A stretch of 64,000 nt of DNA from Bacillota bacterium (GTDB lineage: Bacteria > Bacillota > Clostridia > Christensenellales > Christensenellaceae). The notes beneath the pieces are model-generated. The model saw nothing but the letters and a program-made list of their open reading frames with translations, was not told where the DNA came from and searched no databases. Location of the stretch: the NCBI GenBank assembly GCA_023393165.1, contig JAEWMJ010000002.1, forward strand, positions 62,001-126,000. Reading direction: 5' to 3'. This document shows, piece after piece, positions 15,207 to 24,227 of this stretch. Numbering within the stretch: the first letter of the stretch is position 1; the number at the start of each line of letters is the position of its first letter. The translations under genes and the position numbers were made by a program.

Positions 15207-16460
15207 TCACTGGTCAAGGCCGGTAAACGCGGGATATGCGGTTTCGCCGTGTTCCGCGTAATCCAATCCGTCCGTTTCTTCTTTTTCCGATACCCTGACG
15301 GCCATACATTTCTTTAGAATAAACATAATGACGAATGTTCCCAAGCCTGCCAAAGCAACCGTGATTCCCAGCGCCGCAAGCTGCCTTACAAACAGCTCCG
15401 TGCTTCCAAAAAAGAGTCCGTCCCATTTCGCAGCCGGGTTGATCGCGCTTTGCGCAAACAATCCTGTGGCTATGCATCCCCAGATACCCCCCACGCCGTG
15501 GCATCCGAACGCATCCAGCGCGTCGTCGTACCCGAATTTCCTTTTAATCACGCTCATGGCAATAAAGCAGATCGGGCTTGCTGCGGCGCCTATGACAGCC
15601 GCGGCCCAGATGGACACGAACCCGGAACTCTGCGTAATGGTGGCAAGTCCCACCACCGCGCCGGTCACAGCCCCCAGCACGGTGGGTTTTCCCTGCGTGA
15701 TCTTTTCCATCAGCATCCATGTAAGCATTGCGGCGGCCCCCGAGGTATTGGTAGCCATAAAGGCATTGAACGCAAGCGTGCCCGACGTCAGCGCGCTGCC
15801 TGCGTTAAACCCGAACCAGCCGAACCATAAAAGGCCCGCGCCTATGAATATCATGGGCAGATGGTGCGGATTATATTTCAAAACGCCGTGCCCCTTGCGT
15901 TTTCCAAGCATGATGCAGGCAACCAGTCCGGATACTCCCGAGCTTACGTGCACCACCAGTCCGCCCGCAAAGTCGACGGCGCCAAGTTTTGAGAGAAGCC
16001 CGCCTGCGCCCCACATCATATGCGCCGCCGGGTAATAGACCACAATTGACCATGCCGCGAGAAATATGAAAAGCGCTGAAAACCGCATTCTCTCGGCAAG
16101 CGCCCCGGTGATCAGCGCCGGGGTAATGATTGCAAACATCATCTGAAACGCCACAAATCCAAACGACGGAATAGTGGGCGCGTAGTCCACCGTCTCGGGC
16201 AAATTGGCAAGTCCTAAAAATTTAAAAGTGCCTATGATTCCCGCGCCGCCGGCATCCCCGCCAAATGACAGCGTATAGCCTATAAAAATCCAAAGCATGG
16301 ACGCCAAACCGCAGACCATGAACGACGACATCAGCGTATTCAATACATTTTTACGCCTGACCATTCCACCGTAAAATAAAGCTAGTCCCGGCGTCATTAA
16401 AAAAACCAATGCGCATGAAAACATCATGAACGCCGTATCTCCCGTATTTATCCCTGGCAA
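15207..16460 (-). CDS. amt: Ammonium transporter, Amt family
   Basis: A 417-aa membrane protein with about 11 helices. Motifs include LFYGGMVRRKNVLN, the twin pore histidines (GGLVVHVSSG and FGCHGVGG) and ALAERMRF. It conducts ammonia/ammonium inward and is normally gated by a GlnK trimer, consistent with P-II genes on both sides. The start is TTG at 16460, chosen because TGGAGG lies 8 nt upstream; no in-frame ATG is close. No promoter is visible between it and the upstream P-II gene, so it is probably read through from there past two conditional terminators. Confidence 0.92.
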   Translation of the reverse strand: MPGINTGDTAFMMFSCALVFLMTPGLALFYGGMVRRKNVLNTLMSSFMVCGLASMLWIFIGYTLSFGGDAGGAGIIGTFKFLGLANLPETVDYAPTIPSFGFVAFQMMFAIITPALITGALAERMRFSALFIFLAAWSIVVYYPAAHMMWGAGGLLSKLGAVDFAGGLVVHVSSGVSGLVACIMLGKRKGHGVLKYNPHHLPMIFIGAGLLWFGWFGFNAGSALTSGTLAFNAFMATNTSGAAAMLTWMLMEKITQGKPTVLGAVTGAVVGLATITQSSGFVSIWAAAVIGAAASPICFIAMSVIKRKFGYDDALDAFGCHGVGGIWGCIATGLFAQSAINPAAKWDGLFFGSTELFVRQLAALGITVALAGLGTFVIMFILKKCMAVRVSEKEETDGLDYAEHGETAYPAFTGLDQ

Positions 16461-16492
16461 TTATTTTTCCTCCAATACTCCTGCTTATCTAT

Positions 16493-16542
16493 AAAAAAAG
16501 CCCTGTTCTTCCTAAACCAAAAAAGAACAGCGCCATTGCTGT
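16493..16542 (-). promoter_or_regulatory. ANTAR-type antiterminator, amt leader unit 2
   Basis: The minus-strand hairpin ACAGC-AATGGC-GCTGT (16527-16542; loop A1/G4) overlaps a perfect 8-bp terminator stem (CTGTTCTT with AAGAACAG) followed by seven T (16493-16499). It is placed 33 nt before the amt start. Confidence 0.75.
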
Positions 16543-16588
16543 AATACCTGATATCAACTATTCACTTTGCCCACAGTTATGGTTTTCA

Positions 16589-16602
16589 GGACGCCGTTGC
16601 CC
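16589..16602 (-). promoter_or_regulatory. Isolated ANTAR-type hairpin (possible P1)
   Basis: GGGC-AACGGC-GTCC on the minus strand has a four-pair stem with one G-T pair and the same six-base A1/G4 loop, but no terminator. It precedes amt unit 2 by about 45 nt and could be the first hairpin of the two-hairpin ANTAR target. Confidence 0.5.
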
Positions 16603-16604
16603 AT

Positions 16605-16651
16605 AAAAAAAGCTGCGCACCTTAAAGCAGATGCACAGCGCCATTGCCGTG
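16605..16651 (-). promoter_or_regulatory. ANTAR-type antiterminator, amt leader unit 1
   Basis: CACGGC-AATGGC-GCTGTG (16634-16651, minus strand; loop A1/G4) overlaps a terminator stem (GCTGTGCA with TGCGCAGC) followed by seven T (16605-16611). It lies 47 nt after the upstream P-II gene and is the first barrier to read-through into amt. Confidence 0.72.
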
Positions 16652-16698
16652 AATTTCCTATTTTCTCAAAATGCAGGCCGTCTTTTCCGGCTCTGCTT

Positions 16699-17202
<504 letters not shown>

Positions 17203-17210
17203 TTAAGGCA

Positions 17211-17231
17211 ATAAAAAAGGCTTTCGCCTCT
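17211..17231 (-). terminator. Stray leftward terminator upstream of the P-II promoter
   Basis: AGAGGC-GAAA-GCCT followed by six T on the minus strand. No annotated leftward gene precedes it, so it either closes a small unannotated transcript from about 17240-17500 or protects the promoter from read-through. Confidence 0.45.
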
Positions 17232-17529
17232 TGATCGAGATTAACATGAAACCGAAGCCATGAAGCGTATATGCTCTCAGCGCATGAAAAAATCATTATT
17301 AAAGCAGATTATAAAAAAAGTAAAAATATGTGGCGATTATTTAATAATTTTTAAAATAAAGTTATCAATTTTACCATTTTTCTCTGTTTTACCGCCTTTA
17401 GGCTATATTTTGGATTAAACCGGCGTGTCCTTAATATTTGCCTTTTTGCAGAAAAAAAGCAAGCTATAGATAACCGTTTTATAGTATAATAATATTTGTT
17501 CATAAGATTTTATAAAAAGGCGGTTGCTC

Positions 17530-18210
17530 ATGTACCTATTGCAAAAAGACAAGCGAATCAACCTGCTTCTTGGCGTCCTGGCTGCATTGTATGCAGCGGT
17601 GCTTATATTGGCTTTTGCGTCATCATATCCACTCTTATGCACGGTATTGAAATATTCCACAGACTGCATCTGTTTTTTGGCGGCTGTTATTGCATATAAG
17701 CACACGTTCAAGCGTAGAGATGCCCAGTTGCTTATACTGGCGCTTATGTTTACACTTGCCGCCGACGCGCTGTTTTTATTTGCGGGCGCGTTTGCGCTTG
17801 GGATTGCGACTTTAACCCTTGCGCATCTCTGCTATATCCGCCGGTACAGAATAAAGCTTTTTAAAACGTTTTTGACTATTGTGCTGTCTTTTCTGCTTTT
17901 CTGCTTCATTGCGTATATTTCCCGGCTGGAGTTTCCGTTTATCCCCATACTGGGCTTAGTTTACACGGTACTGATATTTACCGTAACCATTACGGGTTTT
18001 ATGTCCAGCCTGCCGGGAGCGAATAAAAGGCTCGTAATAACCGGAATGATACTGTTCCTGCTATGCGATCTGAATGTGGCGGCCACATTTTTATCGCCGG
18101 ACGCCCGCTTTCTTGGCCTTGCCACCGCCGCGCTCGTGTCATTGTTCTACATTCCATCGCAGATGTGCCTGGCTTTAAGCTCGGTGGATAAATTGCAGAA
18201 ATCGTTTTGA
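17530..18210 (+). CDS. YhhN/TMEM86-family membrane protein (lysoplasmalogenase-like)
   Basis: An integral membrane protein of about 226 aa with seven to eight hydrophobic segments. The pair of acidic/His segments LAADALFLF and LTLAHLCYIR, and a late LCDLNVA, are the conserved elements of the YhhN/TMEM86 family, some members of which hydrolyse vinyl-ether lysolipids. Plasmalogens occur in anaerobic clostridia, which suits that role, but the activity is inferred. The frame starts with TTG at 17524; AAGGCGG fits better with ATG at 17530 (6-nt spacing), so 17530 is used. Confidence 0.72.
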   Translation: MYLLQKDKRINLLLGVLAALYAAVLILAFASSYPLLCTVLKYSTDCICFLAAVIAYKHTFKRRDAQLLILALMFTLAADALFLFAGAFALGIATLTLAHLCYIRRYRIKLFKTFLTIVLSFLLFCFIAYISRLEFPFIPILGLVYTVLIFTVTITGFMSSLPGANKRLVITGMILFLLCDLNVAATFLSPDARFLGLATAALVSLFYIPSQMCLALSSVDKLQKSF

Positions 18211-18345
18211 TGAATAAATCATCCAAACCTTGCTGTCATTTTTTATGCTCAAAAAATTTGCCTTTTATTTATGACTAATTATTAGTTCCAAAGCATTTTC
18301 TATCGCTAGCTCTGTAAAGGGTAAGCGGTCAAAAAACAGCAATAT

Positions 18346-18380
18346 AAAACCCCGATAAACGTTATGTTTCCGGGGTTTTT
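18346..18380 (-). terminator. Terminator of tRNA-Thr
   Basis: AAAACCCCG and CGGGGTTTT form a 9-bp stem with an inner AAAC/GTTT pair, T-rich on both sides. It follows the tRNA within 5 nt and may also act on the YhhN transcript from the other side. Confidence 0.75.
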
Positions 18381-18384
18381 CTTA

Positions 18385-18460
18385 TGGAGCTGATGCCGAG
18401 ACTCGAACTCGGGACCTCATCCTTACCAAGGATGTGCGCTACCTCCTGTGCCACATCAGC
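18385..18460 (-). tRNA. tRNA-Thr (anticodon GGU)
   Basis: 76 nt including an encoded CCA. The acceptor stem is GCTGATG/CATCAGC, the anticodon stem CATCC/GGATG encloses loop TTGGTAA with anticodon GGT, and the T-arm contains GTTCGAGTC. It reads ACC/ACU threonine codons. Confidence 0.95.
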
Positions 18461-19163
18461 ATTCTTTTATGAGCAAGCTAGGTTATTATACGGCATTCCG
18501 AAAAAAAATTCAAGTTTTTTATAAAAAAATATGATGCGGGAAATACAGGATTTCCAAAAACTATATGGAATACTAATAGCAGCAAACAACATTACAATAT
18601 GCAGTTTTACAGATATAAGACCGTCCGGGAAAGCACTCAGGCCGCCATGTTTTGTTTACGCTTTATACCGGGTATCTTTAACGAGCGTCTTTTATGGGAT
18701 TTATGCAAACATATCGGCGCACTTATAAGTGCAATTAAATAATAGAGTTGTGTAAATCAAGCCAGAAGGAAGCGTTAAACGGCTTATCGTTTATAAAAGA
18801 TACCCGGTATCAAGAAACAGCGTTTGCATGCGGCAATATTCTGTTTACAATGTTAAAATCATGTTTATTATATAATCAGATTCCATAACAACGGAATCTG
18901 AATAAATAAAGAAAGGCGTGATTCCATTGTACAATATAGAAAACAGCAACAAGGGTACGGAGCTTTCTTTTATAAAACTTTTACATGAGGCTTGCAAACA
19001 AAAAGCCTAAAATGCAAATAAGCAGTTGATATAGAGTTGCGCCTCCTCTGCTAAAGAACGCTGACGGCGTACGTTTTAAGAAAGCTTTCTGTGCCGGCAA
19101 GCGGAAACACTTAAGAAAACAGGCTTGGAGGACTATTATAAATAATTGAACGATAAATAAAGC
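18461..19163. other. 700-bp intergenic stretch with possible small transcript
   Basis: No convincing protein gene. Features seen: two copies of the palindrome ATACC-n-GGTAT, around 18666 and 18808, in 15-bp inverted context; a perfect CAGATTCC/GGAATCTG hairpin at 18877-18900 just after a TATAAT-like box; then GAAAGG (18911-18916) followed by a 27-codon TTG frame (18927-19010); and a strong terminator at 19164-19190. Together these could be a small RNA or small-peptide gene of about 300 nt on the plus strand. I cannot name it. Confidence 0.35.
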
Positions 19164-19195
19164 GCCTGCTTTGCGGCAGGCACTTTTTATTTTTA
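19160..19195 (+). terminator. Terminator, probably bidirectional
   Basis: GCCTGC and GCAGGC form the stem, followed by CACTTTTTATTTTT on the plus strand and a weaker T-rich tail on the other. It closes the putative small plus-strand transcript and can serve the ileS message from the right. Confidence 0.7.
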
Positions 19196-19222
19196 TCCTC
19201 TTATAATACTTTTAACTGCGGA

Positions 19223-22200
19223 TCAGTATATTTTTTCCACGCCGAACATTGTATTCTCGCCGTTGATATCCCATTCCTTGGAATAGCCGCCTGCGCTTCC
19301 GTAGCTGACGGCGTCCGAAAGGGTTTCCCTGGCGATCTGGATTTCGTTCTTTTTCAGCACGTTTTCGATCACGCTGTTCTGCGTTACGGACAATCGGATA
19401 TGATCCGTAACTTCAAATCCGGCTTCCTTGCGCATTGTCTGCACCTTGCTGATGATCTCGCGCACGTAGCCTTCCTCGATCAGTTCGGGCGTCAGCGTCG
19501 TATCTATGATCACCGCGTAGTTCTCGGAAGTTTCCACCGTGTATCCGGGTTTTTGCGCGGGCTCTATCAGCATATCCTGCTCGGAAAGTTCAACCTTGCC
19601 GCCATCCACTTCAAACGCATATACGCCTCCGCTGCGCACGGTGTTTACAACCGCTATGCCGTCCGCGTTCTGCAGATGCGCGCGGATCCCGTTTAAAAGC
19701 TTGCCGTATTTGGGACCAACGGTCTTAAGCTGCGGCTTGATATTGTAGGAAATAAATTCCTCCGCCGCCGCGCCCAGCTCCACTTCCTTAACGTTCAGTT
19801 CGCCGCGGATAACATCCAGGAACACATCGTCCAGATGGTCCACGCCGCTTAAATAGATTTTGCCGATTGGCTGGCGGTTTTTGATGTTGGCGGTATTCCT
19901 GCATGCGCGGCCCATCTGCGCCACGTTCAGTACAGCGTCCATATCGCGTTCCAGCTCTTTGTCTATCACGGAACCGTCCGCCTTGGGATATTTGCACAAG
20001 TGAACGCTCTCAGGCGCGTTTTTATCCACCGTGCGGACAATGTTCTGATAAATGCTCTCCGCCACAAACGGAACAAAAGGCGCGATCAGGCGCGTAAATG
20101 TTTCCAGCACCGTATAAAGCGTCATAAACGCGTTCTTTTTATCTTCTTCCATGCCGCTGCCCCAGTAGCGTTCACGGCAGCGCCTTACATACCAGTTGGA
20201 CAGTTCGTCCACAAACCGGTTCAGATCGCGCGCGGGTTCAACGATCCGGTAATGGTCCAGATGATCGGTCACGCTGGCGATAAGGGAATTCAGTCTGGAC
20301 AATACCCACTTGTCCATGATATTGCCCGATTCAAGTTTATGCCGGGTCGGATCGAACTTGTCGATATCCGCGTACAGGATGTAGAACGCATAGGTGTTCC
20401 ACAGCGTGCCCATAAACTTGCGCTGGGCCTCGGAAACGGCCTCGTCATAAAACCGGCTGGGCAGCCATGGCGCGCTTCCCGAGTAAAAATACCAGCGCAC
20501 CGCGTCCGCTCCCTGTTTTTCCAGCACAGACCACGGATCCACCACGTTGCCTTTGTGTTTGGACATCTTAAGGCCATCCTTGTCCTGCACATGCCCCAGC
20601 ACGATGCAGTTTTCAAAAGGCGGGCGGCCGAAGATCAATGTTCCGATGGCAAGCAGCGTATAGAACCAGCCTCTGGTCTGGTCCACGGCCTCGCTGATGA
20701 AGTTGGCCGGAAAATGGCTTTCAAACTCCTCTTTGTTTTCAAAAGGATAATGCCACTGCGCGAAGGGCATGGAGCCGCTGTCGTACCAGCAGTCGATAAC
20801 CTCGGACACGCGGCGCATATCGCCGCCGCATTTTGGACATTTTATTTTGATTTCGTCTATATAAGGCTTATGCAGTTCAATATCAGGCGCGGCGCCGCCA
20901 AGTTCCACCAGTTCCCGCCTGCTTCCGATCACATGGACATGCCCGCATTCGCATTCCCAAACCGGCAGCGGGGTGCCCCAATAGCGCTCGCGCGAGATTC
21001 CCCAGTCTATGACATTTTCCAGGAAGTTGCCCATACGTCCCGCTTTTATGCTCTCGGGCATCCAGTTGATCGCGTTGTTGTTTGCAATCAGCTGTTCCTT
21101 TACGGCGGTCATTTTGATAAACCAGGTGCTTCTTGCGTAATACAGAAGCGGCGTATCGCAGCGCCAGCAGAACGGATAGCTGTGCTCGTACGAAAGTTCG
21201 CGGAAAAGAAGAGAACGGTTTTTAAGGTCTTCTATGATGGGCTTGTCCGCTTCTTTAACAAACAACCCGGCCCAGCTTGTCCGCTCGTCAAACGTACCGT
21301 CGTCGCGTACAAGCTGTACAAAAGGCAGGCCGTATTTATGCCCTACCCGCGCGTCGTCCTCGCCGAATGCCGGCGCGATATGCACGATTCCCGAGCCTTC
21401 CGAGAGCGTTACATAGCTGTCGGTCGTAATATACCACGCTTTTTTGTCTACATCGGCAAACGTGTAGAGCGGCTCGTATTCCTTGTATTCAAGTTCCTTG
21501 CCGGGGAACGTTTTCAGTATCTTCGCTTTTTCGCCCAGGAGACTTTCCACCAGTCCGGCCGCCATATAAAGCTTCTCATTTTCAAATTCAACCAAGGCGT
21601 ACTCTTCCTTTGCGTTCACGCACAGCGCAACGTTAGAAGGCAGCGTCCATGGAGTGGTCGTCCACGCAAGGAAGCTTGCGTCTTCGCCCTTCACCCGGAA
21701 CCTGACAAATATGGATGTTTCCTTTACGTCCTTGTATCCCTGCGCGACCTCGTGGGAAGATAACGCCGTGCCGCACCGCGGGCAATAAGGAACGACCTTG
21801 TGGCCTTTGTATAACAGTCCTTTTTTATGTATTTCCTTAAGGGACCACCAGACGGACTCTATATAATCGTCTTCATATGTGATATACGGGTTTTCCATAT
21901 CGGCCCAATAGCCGACGCGCTCGGACATCTTTTCCCATTCGGCTTTGTATTTCCATACCGAACTCTTGCACTGCCCGATAAACGGCTCCACCCCGTATTC
22001 TTCGATCTGCTCCTTGCCGTCCAGGCCCAGGGATTTTTCCACTTCCAGCTCCACCGGCAGCCCGTGCGTATCCCAGCCCGCGATCCTGAGGACGTTATAA
22101 CCCTGCATTGTTTTATAGCGGGGAATCAGGTCTTTTATGCACCGCGTCAGAATATGGCCGATATGCGGTTTTCCGTTTGCGGTCGGCGGTCCGTCAAAAA

Positions 22201-22327
22201 AGGTGAATTCCTGTTTTCCTTTGTTTTTATCGCTGGAACGTTCGAATATTTTGTTCTGCTTCCAGAAATCTATTACCTTAAGTTCCCTTGCAGTAAAATT
22301 CAGATCCGTAGATACTTTTTCGTACAT
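19223..22327 (-). CDS. ileS: Isoleucyl-tRNA synthetase, type 2-like
   Basis: A 1034-aa class I synthetase that charges tRNA-Ile. HIGH motif in GKPHIGHILTR (near residue 57), GWDTHGLPVE, editing-domain motif WTTTPWTLPSNVAL, and KMSKHKGNVVDPW around residue 600. A zinc-type Cys set (CPKCGG) lies in the central region. The length of about 1030, KMSKHKGN instead of KMSKSLGN and the long C-terminal domain point to the eukaryote-like type 2 IleRS, which often confers mupirocin tolerance. That last point is family knowledge, not tested here. No T-box leader is visible upstream; instead a repeat element occupies the 5' region. Confidence 0.95.
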   Translation of the reverse strand: MYEKVSTDLNFTARELKVIDFWKQNKIFERSSDKNKGKQEFTFFDGPPTANGKPHIGHILTRCIKDLIPRYKTMQGYNVLRIAGWDTHGLPVELEVEKSLGLDGKEQIEEYGVEPFIGQCKSSVWKYKAEWEKMSERVGYWADMENPYITYEDDYIESVWWSLKEIHKKGLLYKGHKVVPYCPRCGTALSSHEVAQGYKDVKETSIFVRFRVKGEDASFLAWTTTPWTLPSNVALCVNAKEEYALVEFENEKLYMAAGLVESLLGEKAKILKTFPGKELEYKEYEPLYTFADVDKKAWYITTDSYVTLSEGSGIVHIAPAFGEDDARVGHKYGLPFVQLVRDDGTFDERTSWAGLFVKEADKPIIEDLKNRSLLFRELSYEHSYPFCWRCDTPLLYYARSTWFIKMTAVKEQLIANNNAINWMPESIKAGRMGNFLENVIDWGISRERYWGTPLPVWECECGHVHVIGSRRELVELGGAAPDIELHKPYIDEIKIKCPKCGGDMRRVSEVIDCWYDSGSMPFAQWHYPFENKEEFESHFPANFISEAVDQTRGWFYTLLAIGTLIFGRPPFENCIVLGHVQDKDGLKMSKHKGNVVDPWSVLEKQGADAVRWYFYSGSAPWLPSRFYDEAVSEAQRKFMGTLWNTYAFYILYADIDKFDPTRHKLESGNIMDKWVLSRLNSLIASVTDHLDHYRIVEPARDLNRFVDELSNWYVRRCRERYWGSGMEEDKKNAFMTLYTVLETFTRLIAPFVPFVAESIYQNIVRTVDKNAPESVHLCKYPKADGSVIDKELERDMDAVLNVAQMGRACRNTANIKNRQPIGKIYLSGVDHLDDVFLDVIRGELNVKEVELGAAAEEFISYNIKPQLKTVGPKYGKLLNGIRAHLQNADGIAVVNTVRSGGVYAFEVDGGKVELSEQDMLIEPAQKPGYTVETSENYAVIIDTTLTPELIEEGYVREIISKVQTMRKEAGFEVTDHIRLSVTQNSVIENVLKKNEIQIARETLSDAVSYGSAGGYSKEWDINGENTMFGVEKIY

Positions 22328-22346
22328 TAATATAAGCTCCTTATAC

Positions 22347-22479
22347 TAATCCGCAATTAAAAACCGAAAGTTATTAATTTGCCGCGCAAAGCGCGGCAGC
22401 GGGCGAAGCCCACGCGAATGTTGTTCAATACTATCTGCCTGCGCCTTTGGCGCAGCGGCAATTGAAAATTGCCGGATTA
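22347..22479. repeat. Four-hairpin intergenic repeat upstream of ileS
   Basis: Within 133 bp four hairpins follow each other: GCCGCGC-AAA-GCGCGGC (22381-22397), GGGC-GAA-GCCC (22401-22411), CTGCGCC-TTT-GGCGCAG (22439-22455) and CGGCAATT-GAA-AATTGCCG (22456-22474). TAATCC at the left and GGATTA at the right bracket the block. No frame is encoded. It resembles a dispersed palindromic element inserted in the ileS leader. The remainder of the 356-bp gap, near 22540-22620, holds three TCCCGG motifs and no gene. Confidence 0.5.
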
Positions 22480-22683
22480 AAATATGCGCTATTTTAATAA
22501 ACCAACTTTCATTATATTCATATTATACCCTTCTGTAAACATCTTTTTGCCGTATAAAAGGCTTTCCGGGACATAAAAACAAATCCCGGGAATCTATTCA
22601 TCCGGGAAGGTTAGAATTCAGACTGTAAATCAGTATTCTATTATAAAACTTCAGCATCACAGGAAACAAACTTTCCATCCTGA

Positions 22684-23982
22684 TTATTTCCCCAGTTTCT
22701 TCCTGCGCTCTTTTATATTCTTTTCATACCCCTCGTCTGACGGATGGTAGTATTCCGCCCCCATCAGTTCGTCCGGCAGATACTGCTGGGGAATATAATG
22801 GTTTTCATAATCGTGGGGGTATTTGTACCCTTCCCCTTTTTTCAGCTGTTCGGCGCCCCTGTAGTGCGTATCCGCCAGATGATTGGGCACAGGCGTCTGG
22901 ACCGCATGTTCCGCATCGTGAAACGCTTTGTCCACGGCCATCACAACGGAATTTGATTTTGGGGATTCGCAGATATATATGATCGCCTGCGCAATGTTCA
23001 GCCGGGCTTCGGGCATTCCATTCGCATTCAGGGCATGGAAAGCCGCAACGGCCTGCAAAAGAGCGTTCGGATCGGCCAGCCCCACGTCTTCGGACGCATG
23101 GGCGATCATCCTGCGCACGGGAATCCTGGGGTCCACCCCGGCATACATCATCCGCGCAAACCAGAAAAGCGCGGCGTCCGGATCAGAACCGCGCAGGGAT
23201 TTGCAGAAAGCCGAGAGCATATCGTAATACTCCCCTTCGTCCATCCGCACCATCCGTTTCTGGATGGATTGTTCGGCAATCTCCAGGGTAACGGCCACAT
23301 TTCCGTCCCTGTCCGGTTTTGTCGTAAGCACGGCCAATTCCAGCGCGTTCAGCGCGCAGCGGATATCTCCGTTTGCCACGTCCGCCCAATGGTCCACAGC
23401 CTCGTCCTCAAGGGTCAGGTCCATATTGCCAAACCCGCGCCCAGGGTCGGCGGCTGCCGTCCGTATCGCTTTTTTGATATTCTCATTGGAAATGGGAAAA
23501 AACTCAAAAAGCCGGCAGCGCGACAAAATAGCGCTGGTCATGGCCACCATGGGGTTTTCTGTGGTGGAACCGATCAGCTTGATCGTTCCGTTCTCCATTG
23601 CGGGCAGGATACTGTCCGACTGCGCCTTGGACCACCGGTGGCATTCATCGAGCAGCAAAAAGCTTTCTCTTCCATACACGGAAAGGGAATCTTCAGCCTT
23701 TTTTATGATCTCCCGGACATCTGAGACGCCCGACGTAACCGCGTTTAATTTATAGAAATCGCTTCCTGTGGTATTGGCTATGATTTGCGCAAGCGTGCTT
23801 TTTCCAACGCCCGGCGGCCCGTAGAATATGCATGAACCCAACTTGTCCGCCTGTATCGCGCGGCGCAGGAGTTTCCCCGGGCCTACGATCTGCTCCTGCC
23901 CCAGAAACTCGTCCAGTGTCCGGGGCCGCATTCTGTCCGCCAGTGGCGATTTCTGCGCGGCATTTGCCGTAAATAAATTCAC
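22684..23982 (-). CDS. rarA: Replication-associated recombination protein RarA (MgsA)
   Basis: A 432-aa AAA+ ATPase acting at stalled replication forks. Walker A is GPPGVGKST, Walker B LLLDECHRW, sensor 1 is STTENP, and the N-terminal SPLADRMRPRTLDEFLGQ is the family signature. The C-terminal half matches the MgsA tetramerisation domain, including RVPVRRMIxHASED-like residues and the LPDELMG...YYHPSDEGYE end. The start is GTG at 23982 with GGGG 8 nt upstream; a nearby ATG is out of frame. It is a single-gene unit. Confidence 0.93.
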   Translation of the reverse strand: MNLFTANAAQKSPLADRMRPRTLDEFLGQEQIVGPGKLLRRAIQADKLGSCIFYGPPGVGKSTLAQIIANTTGSDFYKLNAVTSGVSDVREIIKKAEDSLSVYGRESFLLLDECHRWSKAQSDSILPAMENGTIKLIGSTTENPMVAMTSAILSRCRLFEFFPISNENIKKAIRTAAADPGRGFGNMDLTLEDEAVDHWADVANGDIRCALNALELAVLTTKPDRDGNVAVTLEIAEQSIQKRMVRMDEGEYYDMLSAFCKSLRGSDPDAALFWFARMMYAGVDPRIPVRRMIAHASEDVGLADPNALLQAVAAFHALNANGMPEARLNIAQAIIYICESPKSNSVVMAVDKAFHDAEHAVQTPVPNHLADTHYRGAEQLKKGEGYKYPHDYENHYIPQQYLPDELMGAEYYHPSDEGYEKNIKERRKKLGK

Positions 23983-24064
23983 ATATTTTCCCCGCTTTCA
24001 GTATAGATTCTATTATAATATAATACCAGAATAATAGTATAGCAAACAAAGCTTAATATTAAAA

Positions 24065-24151
24065 CAAACTATTTTTTACGAAAAGCAAACTATTTTTTAC
24101 GAAAAGCAAACTTTTTTTAAGATCGGTACAAACTTTTTTTAAGTTGAAAAG
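24065..24151 (+). repeat. Tandem 21-bp repeats upstream of the serC promoter
   Basis: CAAACTATTTTTTACGAAAAG occurs as two exact adjacent copies (24065-24085, 24086-24106) followed by two degenerate copies beginning CAAACTTTTTTT at 24107 and 24129. The period equals two helical turns, so the T and A tracts are in phase. The array ends at the -35 box, which suggests curved DNA, an UP element or a cooperative operator. Confidence 0.65.
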
Positions 24152-24172
24152 CAGGCTTAATACGATTATAAT
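24144..24172 (+). promoter_or_regulatory. serCA promoter
   Basis: TTGAAA (24144-24149), 17-bp spacer, TATAAT (24167-24172), directly downstream of the 21-bp repeats and 55 bp before the serC start. Confidence 0.75.
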
Positions 24173-24227
24173 TTTGATTATAATAGTCAGTTTGTTATTT
24201 ATTTCACCAATATAAGGAGGAATTTGA

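Noticed and set aside
20000..21763. A 587-codon plus-strand open frame
   Set aside because: Antisense to ileS, whose motifs are intact; the translation is low-information and has no ribosome site.
22328..22683. T-box leader for ileS
   Set aside because: Clostridial ileS genes often have one, but no TGGNACCGCG-like box or specifier stem was found on the minus strand.
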